Shown here piece after piece: positions 35,667-47,295 of a DNA stretch of 64,000 nt. The notes beneath the pieces were generated by a model, which searched no databases, was not told where the DNA came from, and saw only the letters and a list, made by a program, of their open reading frames with translations. Position 1 is the first letter of the stretch, and every line of letters begins with the position of its first letter. This stretch comes from Rosellinia necatrix. Lineage: Eukaryota; Ascomycota; Sordariomycetes; Xylariales; Xylariaceae. The stretch is from contig JAGYVD010000002.1 in the NCBI GenBank assembly GCA_021209875.1, positions 3,596,001-3,660,000 on the forward strand. The letters are read 5' to 3'. Both the position numbers and the translations under genes were made by a program.

Positions 35667-37019
35667 CTAATTAAGTAAGATCTCGTAGTTATCCCTGGCG
35701 ACACGGACAGGCTCCTCTTGGGCACCATATTTCCGTCGGACTAATTCGAAGATGATCAGGCCAGCGCTTGTGCTAGGAACCTGTCGTATCGTATTCCACC
35801 AGAAACTGCGATATAGCCAGCGTATGGTCCCTTTGTGTTCCAATGCGGCTTCCGAGGCGCACTGTACCCAGGTTGCCTGATAGGCACGATAGTATGCCCT
35901 CAGCATCCTCCACCTTCGCCTTGGTTCGTTGCGGTCAGCAGCTGTCGCTATTCTGACCTTTTCTGCCTTCGCGTCAAGATCCTCAAGATGGTCCCAGTAC
36001 TTAACTTGGATGGCGGTTAACGGGTGGAGGAGGATCTGTTGGGTGAACGATGCACCGATGCCAGCAAGCAACAAGAACATCGGCTCGATGGCGTAATGAG
36101 GCCGGATCAAAACCGGCTTGTTCTCATTCTGCGTCGTCGGACGTTTTCGCGCGAGTACATCAACCGTGTCTGGGTTCAGTCCGCTGTAGTACCACGTGAT
36201 GAATTTATAATAGCTCTGGGCCTTCACATATTCGAAGGTACTAAAGAAAATGGCGCTGCCGACGCTGTCTTTCATGAATGATAGGCCCCAGCCAGCGAAC
36301 ACTCCCCGCACGCCGATATCGCGCAACTTCTCGGCCGAAAACGACCATATGCTTCTCGGTTTGCCACCATTCCCTTGGACAAGATCTCGGTGGTCGTACC
36401 TAGCCTGGATGGCATCAAGGGGGGCAGCGACTACGCTCTGGATACTTCCGGCCAGGAAACCCGCAGTGAAGGTGTGGATTGGGTCCGGCGGCGGAAAGAC
36501 ACGCCGCGTCGACCTCGAGCTCTCCTCGTGGAGCTGTCCAAGAATCTGGAGATAACTAGTGTACAGGATGGCACCGACTCCGACGTTGGCCACGAGCGGC
36601 GGTAGAATCTGCTGCGGCACAACCCCCCAGCCCTGCTGGCGGATCACGGTCGCAAGCAAGCCGGGGGTTGTACCCCGGGCCCATTGCCAGGTCTGCTTCA
36701 GCGTAAGACCAAGCCGCGACGAGGTGTGGTCGTTGGCGACGGCCCGTGCAAGCAGCGCAGTCTGTGCCTGGTGAACATTCCTAGCATAGGCGAGGTAGTC
36801 CACTCGTGTGCGGAAGAAGGCCTTCACGGGGGCCCTGAAATAGAAGGCGATGGCCTGGGCGCTCAGGGCGCGAACACCGGCAGCTGACGCGGCGGTCGCG
36901 GCATTATTCCTCGAGGGCTTCTCGAGAGCGCTGTCGGGTGGCACGACAGGAAGAACGCCTCTATATATACCATTATTGTCTCGGTCTAAGCGGGCTCTGT
37001 CATCGTGGCCTGACGGCAT
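35667..37019 (-). CDS. Divergent mitochondrial carrier family protein
   Basis: Single exon of 450 residues, starting at the ATG at 37019 (MPSGHDDRARLD). The frame is open upstream to a GTG at 37169, but that part is unlike a protein. Carrier features are degenerate: AGFLAGSIQSVVAAPLDAIQARYDH (second repeat, central) and GIGASFTQQILLHPLTAIQVKYWDH (third repeat) keep the Pro near the kink but not the full PxDxxK motif. Other pieces fit carrier helices: GVRGVFAGWGLSFMKDSVGSAIFFSTFEY and FWWNTIRQVPSTSAGLIIFELVRRKYG. It is longer than the usual 300 residues because of an N-terminal extension and a loop after residue 300. The likely location is the mitochondrial inner membrane; the substrate is unknown. 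Confidence 0.8.
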   Translation of the reverse strand: MPSGHDDRARLDRDNNGIYRGVLPVVPPDSALEKPSRNNAATAASAAGVRALSAQAIAFYFRAPVKAFFRTRVDYLAYARNVHQAQTALLARAVANDHTSSRLGLTLKQTWQWARGTTPGLLATVIRQQGWGVVPQQILPPLVANVGVGAILYTSYLQILGQLHEESSRSTRRVFPPPDPIHTFTAGFLAGSIQSVVAAPLDAIQARYDHRDLVQGNGGKPRSIWSFSAEKLRDIGVRGVFAGWGLSFMKDSVGSAIFFSTFEYVKAQSYYKFITWYYSGLNPDTVDVLARKRPTTQNENKPVLIRPHYAIEPMFLLLAGIGASFTQQILLHPLTAIQVKYWDHLEDLDAKAEKVRIATAADRNEPRRRWRMLRAYYRAYQATWVQCASEAALEHKGTIRWLYRSFWWNTIRQVPSTSAGLIIFELVRRKYGAQEEPVRVARDNYEILLN

Positions 37020-39005
37020 TGTTTTCTCCGTATCATTTTGGGATCTGTGACACTGTTTGGTAGGTAGACTGCAGGTGGTCGGGTGGGAGCTTGCGACGTT
37101 GTGAGGCTGGTGTAAGAAAACTTGTCCAGGTGCCGCCTGGTGCACCAAAGTGAACACCCACACAGCCACATTAGGCGCCGCTTTTAGCCGATCCTATCGC
37201 ACTACTATACCTGAGGGTCCCCATTTTAGGACAGGCTGGAACTAAAGTGTGTCAGTACAGGTGCAGTGTCCGTTTTTTTTTTTTTTGGCACTCTGTTCCA
37301 TGTATTATGTTATACTGTTTAAGCAGCAGAGTTTTGGACTTTTGTAGCCCATTTTAATAAGCTACGGCCTATATTGTCGCGACCGCTTTTTATTATAATA
37401 TAATTCGACCAGTCCTTCTGTTTTTAGCTAGGCATTGCTATAACATCGTTTTATTTGCTAACATTGCAGACGTTCTGACATTATATAGACCGAAAAGGTT
37501 AGAACTCGGGCGTTTTCAACGAAATATGTTGTACTTGCCATGAAGTACAAGGCCGAACATAGTTAGCTGTAGACAACCTGCCAACAGAGTGTCCTAAAAC
37601 TGGATCCTCCCCTATATAGGTAGGTACAGGTAGGTGCCTAGCCTGCCTACCTAGGTAGGTAGGTAGGAGGGAGCGGGGAGAGGAGTAGGTATTGATACTC
37701 GTAAATACTTAGCTAACCCATACCTATTTCTAAATATCTCTCTGCTACTTCTAGACGAGGGATATTTTCCGTTCTTAGAATCGATGGCCATGCATCACGA
37801 AATGTTACGCGCACAAGGATATACTGGAGGATAACAGGGCACTGTAGCGTGCCTACCTAGTGTAGTGTAGTATTCCCCCTGGCATTTGAATCAATATTTG
37901 ACTAGCATCTGCCACTAATTAGCATGTAGTGTAGGTACCTAACTATGTAAGTACCTACGATAATTGAAGTGATCACCGCACGACGTGGCATACGGGGAGT
38001 ATGCATCGCATGTGAAAATCATCATCATCCCTGGCCATGGGATCATCTTCACCACCACCGCTAGGATCGCCCGCCGCCCGCCGCCCGCCGCCGCCCGTGC
38101 TTGAGAGACACCGAATCTGATGAAATCACACTTAGAGTGGGTGAGCTGAGCATTTCACTGTCATATATGTATAATCGTGCGGGTCATGATTTTCATCTTC
38201 ACGGTCCTGCGTGAGACATTACAGAGCCACTTGGAACAAATAGCGGGAAAGGAAGCATGTTGCTTTTCTTGTTTATAAAGCAATATAGCCATCACATTGG
38301 AGGTTGGTTCATCTGCGGGCTGGCACGGCGGACCCGCGGAGATCGAGACTGCGTCGCTACTTTTCGGAAAAGTGCGACACGTCTCAGAGCAACAGTGATG
38401 GAATGATGATAGCGAGATCAACGTATGCGAGAACATGTGCTAGAGTCTATGGTAAGTGGACGGTGAAAGGAACAAGGGATGGAGACGTCTGTTTAATGTC
38501 GCAGTTCCCAGTGGCGGGTTGTCGTGGTGGTCTATATCAGCGTATTGCGAACATGCCTCGGAAACATGAATGTGAATGTATTGTCCAAACCTGCCCAGTC
38601 TGGTGCGTTATGTTGTTTTGACCACGGGTATTTACCGCGTTCCAGTCGTCAATTCATTGACTTCCAAATAAGACCAACACAGTCCCCCGACTATTGGGCC
38701 GCCTGTATTCGTTGGGGGAGCCTCGAGATCTGTGTTTTGCAAGACATGGCTTATTGTAAACTGAGTCAGTCCAATCTCCGCCGGAAGGCCAGGGGATTCC
38801 CTTCACTCTCCGTAGACGCGGTCCGCACTCTGGGACTTTTGTACAAATAGTCATGGGCATTTACCTGCCATTAGACACAATTTCCCCCTTTCTACACTAT
38901 CCTCTCTTACCCTCAGTCTCTCCTTTCGACTAGTTTGCACGGGATCTTCCATCAAAATACATTCATTATTTTCAAACAGAAGACTCTTGTTCTTCCAGAG
39001 CGACC
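37020..39005. other. 2-kb spacer, gene-poor
   Basis: It contains a T run near 37273-37286, a TAGGTAGGTAGG cluster, a CCGCCCGCCGCC run near 38070-38097, and AT-rich sequence. The open frame at 38304-38621 (+) is unlike any known protein. The right end is the promoter of the small secreted protein gene. Confidence 0.5.
37616..37671. repeat. TAGGTA-motif cluster
   Basis: TAGGTAGGTACAGGTAGGTG followed by CCTAGCCTGCCTACCTAGGTAGGTAGGTAGG, the dispersed intergenic motif of this window, here partly in inverted orientation. Confidence 0.85.
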
Positions 39006-39457
39006 ATGAAGTCCATTCTCGTTTCTCTTGTTGCCATTCTGGCTGCTACTGGCCTCGCTGGTGAGTAGCCGATTCCTGTGCCGTTTTCCTGATCAACATG
39101 TTCCCTTCAAGCCAGTGATTCCCTTTTCGAAGTTGATTTATGATGCCCCGGCGTTAAATGATAGTCCATCATCTCAGTCTATTGCTAACCCCAAATATCA
39201 TAGTGCCCATCTCACTAACAGCAAGACAACTCGGTGCCTTGGGCGGGGCCACATCTCCGCTCAGCTCTGTCCTTTCGCAGGTCGGAAAACATGTTCCTTC
39301 CACCATGCAAAAGCTTGAGAAGCCACTCGACCCAAGCAAGAAAAACACCACCCAGCCTGGAAAGAACGAGACAAAGAAGCCTGCTGCCGATGGACTGGGC
39401 GGGCTGACTGGTTTGCTTGGAGGATTAGTCCCAGGAGGATTAGTTCCAGGCATCTAG
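39006..39457 (+). CDS. Small secreted protein, cysteine-free, Gly/Leu/Pro-rich C-terminus
   Basis: Two exons, 39006..39060 and 39204..39457; 102 residues. The GTGAGT donor and CATAG acceptor restore a clean reading frame through a classical secretion signal (MKSILVSLVAILAATGLA, cleavage expected near residue 18-19). The mature part has no cysteine. It contains a Lys/Pro/Asn/Thr-rich middle with two possible N-glycosylation sites (NTT, NET) and ends in hydrophobic Gly-Leu-Val-Pro repeats (GLGGLTGLLGGLVPGG, then LVPGI). No family is recognised. It differs from typical effectors, which are Cys-rich, and resembles elastin-like or cell-wall-associated low-complexity peptides only in composition. 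The open frame without the first exon would miss the signal peptide. Confidence 0.75.
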
Positions 39458-39700
39458 TAGGTGCCACGACAAATTCCGCTCATATACATGCAAGCTAATA
39501 TGTGTAATAGGATTCAAAGGAAGTCCCCAACATGCCACAGAATTCGCATATATCGTTCGCTCAGGAGCTAAGATACAAAGCGCCTCGCAGGATTGGCTGG
39601 GCCGGAGGGGTTTCCACACGCCCAAGCGTTCTTACTTTCGGACCGGAATGGTGAATTCCATGTTTATTAGATGTGTTGCAATTAAATTGAGTCTTGCGTT

Positions 39701-42030
39701 CTATGATTTATCTGTCGGTAGACCGTCCCGTGACATATAAGCGACTATTCTTTTGAACTGCGGCCCAAGTGCTTCGGTTACGGCAGACACGTCAGGTGGT
39801 ACAGGGCCAGTAGGCTCATACTGTGCCAGAATGGCCGCGTTCATCTCTGCTGTGTTCTGGGTACTCTGGGAATCGGGTCTCCTGGCTGCTCTGAGATGTT
39901 TTATGTCCTTCCCAGAACGCAATGGACCCCATGGTATGAACGGCGTGATCAATGTCTCATCGAGGAGTGCCTGCCATCTAGCGGCGTATATTCCAGGCCC
40001 TGAAATCTTTTCTGCGTCGCTGTGGCCTTTTCCATGCATCTCGTCAATAATTTGTTGCATCTTCTCTCTTGACAGTTTTTGGAGGGCCATAAGATATTCG
40101 GAATGCGCGTTGACTCTCTCTAGAACTATTGCTTGTCGCTGGTTGGGAAGTTTGTTAAACGCATCTTGGAGGCTTTGTTCCAAATCACTCAAGTTGGTAA
40201 CTCCAAGCTCTGTAGCAACAGGAATAACCCCCATACTCGGATCTTTAGATTTCTGCCGGAAAGCTTTGATAGCACTGCGATTAATCAAACGTCAGCCGTT
40301 CCTGAAGCCCAAGCGAACACAGTAGAGACTTTAGGATACGTACTTCTTCATCCAATCCCTCCATGTGTCCCTTAGATCGGGACAGCCACTACAAAAGTCG
40401 TGAAGATATGTATAAAGGAGGTGGCGATTCCGGTGGAGTAGTTCCACGAAATCTTTGACGGCTATCAAGCGCAGCTCGGAAGAATCATCCCGCATTTTGG
40501 GCTTCGTAGTTTTTATGAAATCTGTCAAAAAGCTCTCTATGGCACTAAGGTGCTTTCGCAAATCGACATTCTTGTGAACCACTCGAATCATGGGGTCGAG
40601 TGCCCCCAAAACCTCTAAAACGATGGCAGTTGTCAGATCAGGACTAGAACGACACATGACCCCGACAATCTGTTCTCTATCCCTGATGGCAAGCTGGGCT
40701 GCATAGTAATCTAAGCACGCGGTGTGTTGGCGATCTGTTAAAGACTCTAAGAGCTGTGGGTTCTTGGTTTCGAAAATGGCAATTATTATAGATTTCTGCT
40801 GTCGAATGCTCTTCTTGCGAACCGAATCATACTGGTTTCGGTCTGCTGCTAGATGCCAATCGATCGCTGACATATTTTCATCTGATATACTTTCCCGGCT
40901 GAGCTTGATATTTTCAACTGCTTTGCGAAAATCGGCGGCATCCCATTCAAGCACAAGCGAGAAGATCCTAAGTATAATTAGAGACCCGTTCAACAGGGGT
41001 GGGTGGTACTGGTTACCTCTGCACTAAAATATACGGAGTTAGCGATGGTTGCTCTTCATCATCTGACGAAGGCACTCGCGTGGGAGGGGGGAGGAGGATC
41101 CCCCCTTTATTTTTTGGAGTGAGGGGGAGAGAATAAATTGTAAGATCGGCCAAATGAGCAAAGGGGGGTCAAGCATGACTAACTAAGGTTCATTCCATCG
41201 GCAGCGTTTGAAGTCAAGCCTATCCAGTTCGAGATCGCCCCCATGCTGACCTTGGAGAGAAACAACTTGCTCATCGCATTGATCATGTTGGCTGCGTTCC
41301 CCAGCCGAAGGGTTTGGCCGATCATTGTGTATGGCACTAACCTATGAACATTCTCGATGAGTTTAAGTAAGTAAGGACCTTCCGCCGAGAGGACGAAAGC
41401 CTGATGAAGGAAAGTCGCGAGATGTAATTCCACGAATTCAACAGCGGCCTCAACCGCAGGTGAGTGCGCCTCGAGATCTTCAGTGCGTGTAAGCTGGTCG
41501 AAGATGTCGTCGATCAGATTCCCATAGACTAGGTGACGAACACTATCGTGCCATGCTCTTGTGAGGTCCTTGGCATCCCCTTTGTCGTACGGATGATTCA
41601 AGTCTGGCAGAGTACCACAAGACACTCCGGAAAGCAGTCCCCTAGTAGCCACCTCATGGACTACGGATGCTGCGGTGGCCAATCTCTTCCGCGTCCCTAA
41701 AGTGCCCTTGTCGTAGCTGTCTGACAGGTTAGCGTCTCCAAGCCTTCTCATTATTTCCTTGAACTTGACCGGCCAAAATTCGGTTGACAAGTCTCTGGCA
41801 GCGGGTGCATCCAGAAGTAGCCTGGTGAGAAGGAGCTGGAGCAATGGCGTTGCGGAAAGGCTATGGGGTTTCGCGGCCGCCCCCTTATTGTCGCGGTCAA
41901 CAAACGGCCACCCGTATGTCTCGATAGACTCGGGGTTACGAAAGCTTTGAACCTCGGCGTAGGTTTCATCGTGAATCAAGATGTCGAGGAGCGCCCCCAG
42001 TTGCGGCGCAGTCAGGTCCCCTGCGGTCAT
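39701..42030 (-). CDS. PX-associated (PXB) / DUF3818 domain protein, no PX domain seen
   Basis: Four exons, complement(39701..40274, 40344..40967, 41017..41023, 41184..42030); 683 residues. The start is the ATG at 42030 (MTAGDLTAPQLG). The N-terminal PXB region, about residues 1-285, has LTAPQLGALLDILIH, TPLLQLLLTRLLLDAP, ESYDKG-like SDSYDKGTLGTRK, and ends ISNWIGLTSNAADGMNL. The DUF3818-like region follows (LVLEWDAADFRKAVENI, RKKSIRQQKSIIIAIF, AIRDREQIVGVMC, LSAIESFLTDFIK, LLHRNRHLLYTYLHDF). Family proteins usually also carry a phosphoinositide-binding PX domain, which I do not see. The splice solution needs a 7-nt exon (TGCAGAG, 41017-41023) to read ...NLMQRIFSLVL... in phase. Function is unknown; a membrane-trafficking role is suggested only by PX-containing relatives. 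Confidence 0.8.
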
Positions 42031-45000
42031 ATTGGGATAAAGCTGGAATACGAAAAAATGTGGGTAAATTTAGTTAAGACAATGCTATTACCAATGTAGG
42101 TAGCGTGTAACTTATAATCCCTCTTGTCCACATGACCAAGGTGAAATATTTGTGGCGGATAGTTTCCAAGCAAGGCGAGGCGATAGGTCTGGCGTGGTGT
42201 GTTGATGAGATATGAGATGCTTTAGATGACTGGTAAGTGGCCATCTACGTGTCGCAAGCAACAGGGGTACAGGCTTCCTGTCTATTGACGTCAGCGTCTG
42301 ATGTTGATGGTCTTAGCGCTAGTTCCTACCAAGCATAGCGACTCCCGATTCCCTAGGCCGGCACCTATCTAGGTACCTACCTAGGTTAGACACTTGAGGT
42401 AAACTGCATGCTTGGGCTAGTTATTTCCTTGCCTCTGATAGTTATACGAAGCTCACAGTTTGCTCACAGCTTGCTCACAGCAATCCAGGAGAAAGTACTT
42501 AGCTAGCAGCAAATTGATCCCTCCTTATGCGTAATCCACCGACACTTCTCAAGCAACGCAGCACGAAGACTCGCAATTGCTGAAGTAGCGCTAAGTGAGT
42601 GCCTAGTTATACCACTAACCATATGTGTGGATGTGGTGATTGGGGATGCAGTGACTGAAGTAGTCGTAACACCAACGCTTTTGCCAATCCTTCAAGGTGT
42701 TGAAAATACCGCCGACTGTGGCCTGTGCCTTTGATGGAAACATGACTATCGCTAGCGGGTTTGCAGTCGTGTATGTTATATCTACCCCACGGGGTTCAGA
42801 GCCATCGCCTGGAAGACAACTGGTTTGGGCTTTTCGAGAACCCTTTGGATAGTTCATGTAGGACACGCACTAACGAGAAGAGCGCTGAGCTAGTTGATAT
42901 TCTTCTTTAATCGGGTTGGAATCGGCCTCACCATCCACCCTAGCTGAGGTGAGAGAGCCTAAAGAGCCCGAGGAGCATCAGCTCAAGACATGCCTCGCAA
43001 ACGTCAACCGCTCCATGTGTGAAAATATATGCTACAATATCATCTAGGGGCGTATAGCGACAGGCCGTACCGTGATACGAGCAAAGCCAGAGCCAATTGC
43101 GCTGGTAGCCCGAGATAGGGCACCGCTGTTTAAACACGCTAGTAACCCACGTCGGTGGCGGCATTGAATGGAAGCAGCGTAATACCGTAGGCGAGTGTAG
43201 AGACGATAGCTAGCCAGAACCGCTGTGCCTCTGATATCGTAGAATACAAATTGTGAGCAGACCGGAGAGAAGGTCGCGGATGCCAATGCAATGTGTACTT
43301 CTTGGCATCTCCGGCGTTCCCGGGAATGAAATTCTAGGAAAGGGGATTCTACCTATGCCAGTGGTGTCAGCTCGGATGGCACTGGGTGGTCCAACAAAAT
43401 CCCCCCCTCAATGTTAGAACGATATAGAATGATACAGAATGATCATATAAACTTGAGACCTTCCCTTGGGAACACGCCGCCCCAAACACGTAGATCGTGG
43501 CTAGACGATGAGATGCCCCATTACCTAGCCAGGATCTCATCAACGCTCCAGGGTTGGAAATCGTCAGGTAAGAGCCGGCACAGGCATTGTGACATCTGCC
43601 TCGGCAGATGTATATGTGATAAAACCGTTGAATTTCCGCATAATTTCAATAGTTGATTTCGCACTCCAACCAATTACATTGAAATGGGGACCTGAGTAGC
43701 TAGGTAGGTAGTTAGTTAGCCTAAGTACTACCTAGGTAAGGCCTCGGCTCCATCCCCACAGCTTGTCTTTAGGCATCACGTACATACACACCTACCTATC
43801 TACCTACCTACCTATTGGAATATGTCAGACTTGTGGCGTGGGTGAGCAGTATGTGAAGACCATCCCTCACCCCCTCCTCCCCCCCAATCTCTTGTTCTCT
43901 ACTCCGCATATTTGAGTAAACTTACCATCGGCGGTAACTTACCCACGCCGACAATGATGATGGTCCCCCCACCTGTCCTACTTGCTAGATTGAGCAGGGC
44001 GTCTTTCCGCATCCCGTGGCGATGTCGGCATATCGTCACCTTAGAATCCATTCTGGACGTCGAGTAACACCGACCGTCATCAAAACACACAGTTCGCATA
44101 GACATCTAATCGCCTAGCCCGTTAACCTATGGCCTATCTAGGTAGGTAATCAATGGGCTTCGGTGGGTTTCTTACACAAGAGCCTGGCCCATCGTATCTA
44201 CCTACCCAGGTCGTAGTCCGGTGGCTTGCGGATTACCCTTGAGTGGATGGGCTAATGAGGTTGCCGACGACCGAGTGGTCACGATACCCGGCATAGCAGC
44301 TTAGACAAGCCAAGCGGCCGGGCTTCCCAGGGGTCTTTCTTCCGTGCTACAAACTTACATATGTGCTATGCAGGTACGTATGGGCTATAACTGAAGAATG
44401 CATGTGTATAGAATTAACGACCTACCTATCGTGATGCTTAGGGCCGAAGGTGGCTGGGTAGCTCGTCCTTGCTTTTTGCTAGATGATACGGCTGGATCTC
44501 GTGTTGGCATTTGTATATGCTTGCTATTTGTATACCGTAGGCTTGAACTTCGCCATCTCGCCCCCGGGGCCTCATCTCACATCCCACATCCCACATCCCG
44601 CCCCAGACAGTTCCACATTCGTCAATGCGCCGCCAATGCGCTGTCTACACTAGGATGCTGATCCGGTTCCGGTCCCCGAGACGGCCCTCTCCTCCCAGGC
44701 CTTGCCCTCCTCGAGGCCTTGATCTGCCTCGGTAATAGAGCTTATTACCGCATAGGTAGAGATAGACCGGCTGCCACCCACCGCCCACACTACCCAACAG
44801 TGACATGCTAAACAATGACATGGGGGGTTGGAGCTCTTCGCGTGCCTGCTCCGTCGATTCGGACCGCCGAGCAGGCGCCCTTCCCCCTCCCCTTTCCTTG
44901 TCGCCGGGCACTGTCGTATGTATTCGTCCTAACGAAATTGGCAGGGTGATATAGTGGATTGATTGCCGACGTCGGCAATTGTGAAGGCGGGACTGCGCAG

Positions 45001-45813
45001 ATATCTGTCAGCGGGTTACTCGAACCGGATATGGATCTCTCCCGGTATAATTTGAGAAGCGCAGGCGCTAGCACGCCGGATGAATGCTGCTATAGTGCCC
45101 AGGCTAGGCACATCGATGGGCGATTTAGCGATGGGTGACTGGCGACTGGCTACCGGCTACCGGCCACCGAGTTGAAGTTGAATGAATCTTGCTACAGCGC
45201 ATTCTGTTGTTCTCACCGCGTCGGTCCTGGCATCGCGTGCTGGTGGTTACTGCTCTGGCCGCTGGCTGCTGTTTCGGTCGTCGTTGCAGTTGCAGTTGCA
45301 GCTGTAGCCGGCACAGCCAAGGTCCCCAAGAGATTCCCAAGAAAGCTTGATCTGCTCAAGCTTTGCCAAGGGTTGCATGGCGCCGCGATAACATCAACAG
45401 AAACCTGCCTGATCCGGCATAGCTAGTATGTCGATCTAGCACCCTGAGTTACTCTGTCTGGTATGGATCGCATAATACCAATATACGCGACTGGGAGCCT
45501 TCTGCTTCCCCATCACGAGATTGGTTCCTGGAGGGACATGGCTAGAGTCTCCTTCCTTATTGCATCATCGGAACCGCCCGTGTCACGCTTGGTTGACTGA
45601 CTCCGGGTTGGAGATTCGCCAAGATCTATCGAGATAGAGGCATTCATCCTGCGAATAGACGGCTCATCTGTTCCTCCTACGGCGGCACCACCAACTCGAT
45701 ATGGAGAGCTGCCAAGTACTTAAAGGGTCCTTCGATCCCTTCCGACCTTTCTTGGGTTCCCACGATACATCTTCCTTGGCAACTATCGAATTACGTTGAC
45801 AGTTCATTTCATC
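42031..45813. other. 3.8-kb spacer with a possible gene relic
   Basis: Apart from the possible DUF4267 relic near 43180-43320, no gene is supported. TAGGTA motifs occur at 42365-42390, 43697-43735 and 43790-43815. A short minus-strand frame from the ATG at 44105 ending in a GTAAGT could be a stray first exon, but nothing downstream continues it. The right end is the deuterolysin promoter. Confidence 0.5.
43140..43330 (-). pseudogene. Possible relic of a DUF4267 membrane protein
   Basis: On the minus strand three overlapping frames each show a piece of one plausible sequence: DAKKYT, then IGIRDLLSGLLTICIL, then FWLAIVSTLAYGITLLPF. These resemble the small fungal DUF4267 membrane family (GIRDL motif) but need two single-base frame changes to connect, and stop codons follow closely. 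No splice sites explain the shifts. I read it as a decayed gene. Confidence is low because the stretch is short and no search could be run. Confidence 0.3.
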
Positions 45814-47295
45814 ATGATTTCCAACATCCTCCCTGTTGCCGCCCTTGCTGGCGCGGCCATGGCTGCCTGCCCTCTCTCCGTCGAGCTCACTGGCGCCACC
45901 GGCCACGTCACTCAAGTTGCCGTCACCAACACCGCCAACGAGGCCATTACTGTCTTCAAGGGCAACACCGTCCTCATCGACCATGCTACCAAGGATCTCC
46001 TGGTATCCGACGCTTCTGGCAATGCTCTTCCCTTCGAGGGTAGCTTTGTCAAGTACAGGAAGACCGGCATCTCGCCCGAGATGTTCCAGACCATTCAACC
46101 GGGTGAAACTGTCAAGGCCGTTGTTAACGCGGCCACGACTTACAAGCTCGCCGGTGTCCAGAAGTAGGTGTTCCTAGTCCCTCATCCCCCGCTGCGGCGG
46201 AATTTGCACTCTCTCATACTCCTCCACGCTGGCTATAATGAGCCTTAAAATCTCATATGGATGATAACGTTAACACTCGAATTTGCATAGGGCCTCGGTC
46301 GCTGCTCTGCAGGGTTTCCACTACGTGACGGGCAGCGCTGCCCCCACGTCCTTGAAGGACACCGAGTTCTGCGAGGTCACATCGAACTCCATGACGATTG
46401 TCCCCGACCAGGCTAAAGTCGCCGCGTACGTATAACATCGACAATTGGCCAAATTCTATAAAACATTGGTTTTAATTAGGCATTAGGGAACATCTTTTGG
46501 CCCGATCCGAGCCAGCCTCCAACTCGCGCATCCAGAAGCGCAGCGTCAAATACAGCTCTTGCAGCAGCTCTCAGACCTCGTCCCTCCAGACGAGCGTTAA
46601 CGATGCCATCTCCATGTCGAAGGCAGCATCCACAGCGGCTGGTAACTCCGCCGCCTACTACACCACGTGGTTCAAGAGCACCTCGGTGGCCTCCAAGGTG
46701 AAGGGCATCTACAACAGTGTGGCTGGTGTTCAGACCACATCTCCCACCATTTCCTGCACAGACACCTACAACGGCTGCAGCGATGGTAGCGCCCTGCTAT
46801 AGTAAGTGGTCCTCGTGCTATCCTCAATGTTCCTAGTTCGATCATCGAGCGAAACACAGACTGCTAACCGTAGCCATCGCAACAGTACCATCCCCAGCGC
46901 CAATGTGGTCGTCCCCTGCCCCAACAACGGCTACTGGGGTTTCCCTGAGCTCGCCTCTAACTGTGCCGATGATGACTACGACAAGGGTGGCTCTATCCTC
47001 CACGAGTTTACTCATCTTGTAAGTGATTTGTCTTACCCATCCCCCTTCTCAATCGATTTAGGGAAGGACTCGTTCCTCTTCTGACCCGAAGCCTCCACCC
47101 ACATCACCTGAATTCACATCACAAACTCAGCCATCTAGGAATCAATGCTGACTATCAATGATACAGTACGGCACTGATGACTACGCCTACGGCCAAGCCG
47201 CGGCACTCAAGCTTTCGGCTGCCCAGGCTGCCGCCAACGCTGACACATACGAGATCTACGCCGGCAGCGTCAGGCTTGGTGGCTGCAGCAGCTAA
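45814..47295 (+). CDS. Deuterolysin-type zinc metalloprotease (M35), secreted
   Basis: Five exons, 45814..46163, 46291..46425, 46487..46801, 46886..47018, 47167..47295; 353 residues, joins in phase. The ATG at 45814 starts a signal peptide (MISNILPVAALAGAAMA). A propeptide of about 160 residues follows, ending near a dibasic KR site (RIQKRSVKYSSCSSSQ). The mature domain carries the zinc site HEFTH (within LHEFTHL, 46999 onward) and GTDDYAYG, whose Asp completes the HExxH + D (aspzincin) set. Cysteines typical of deuterolysin are present (SCSSS, SCTDTYNGC, PCPNNGYWG, GGCSS). It is an extracellular endopeptidase, often active on basic proteins (family knowledge). A TTG at 45796 opens the frame earlier but would spoil the signal peptide. 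Confidence 0.93.

Noticed and set aside
36024..37050. Several plus-strand frames of 60-100 codons opposite the mitochondrial-carrier-like gene
   Set aside because: Shadows of the well-supported minus-strand gene.
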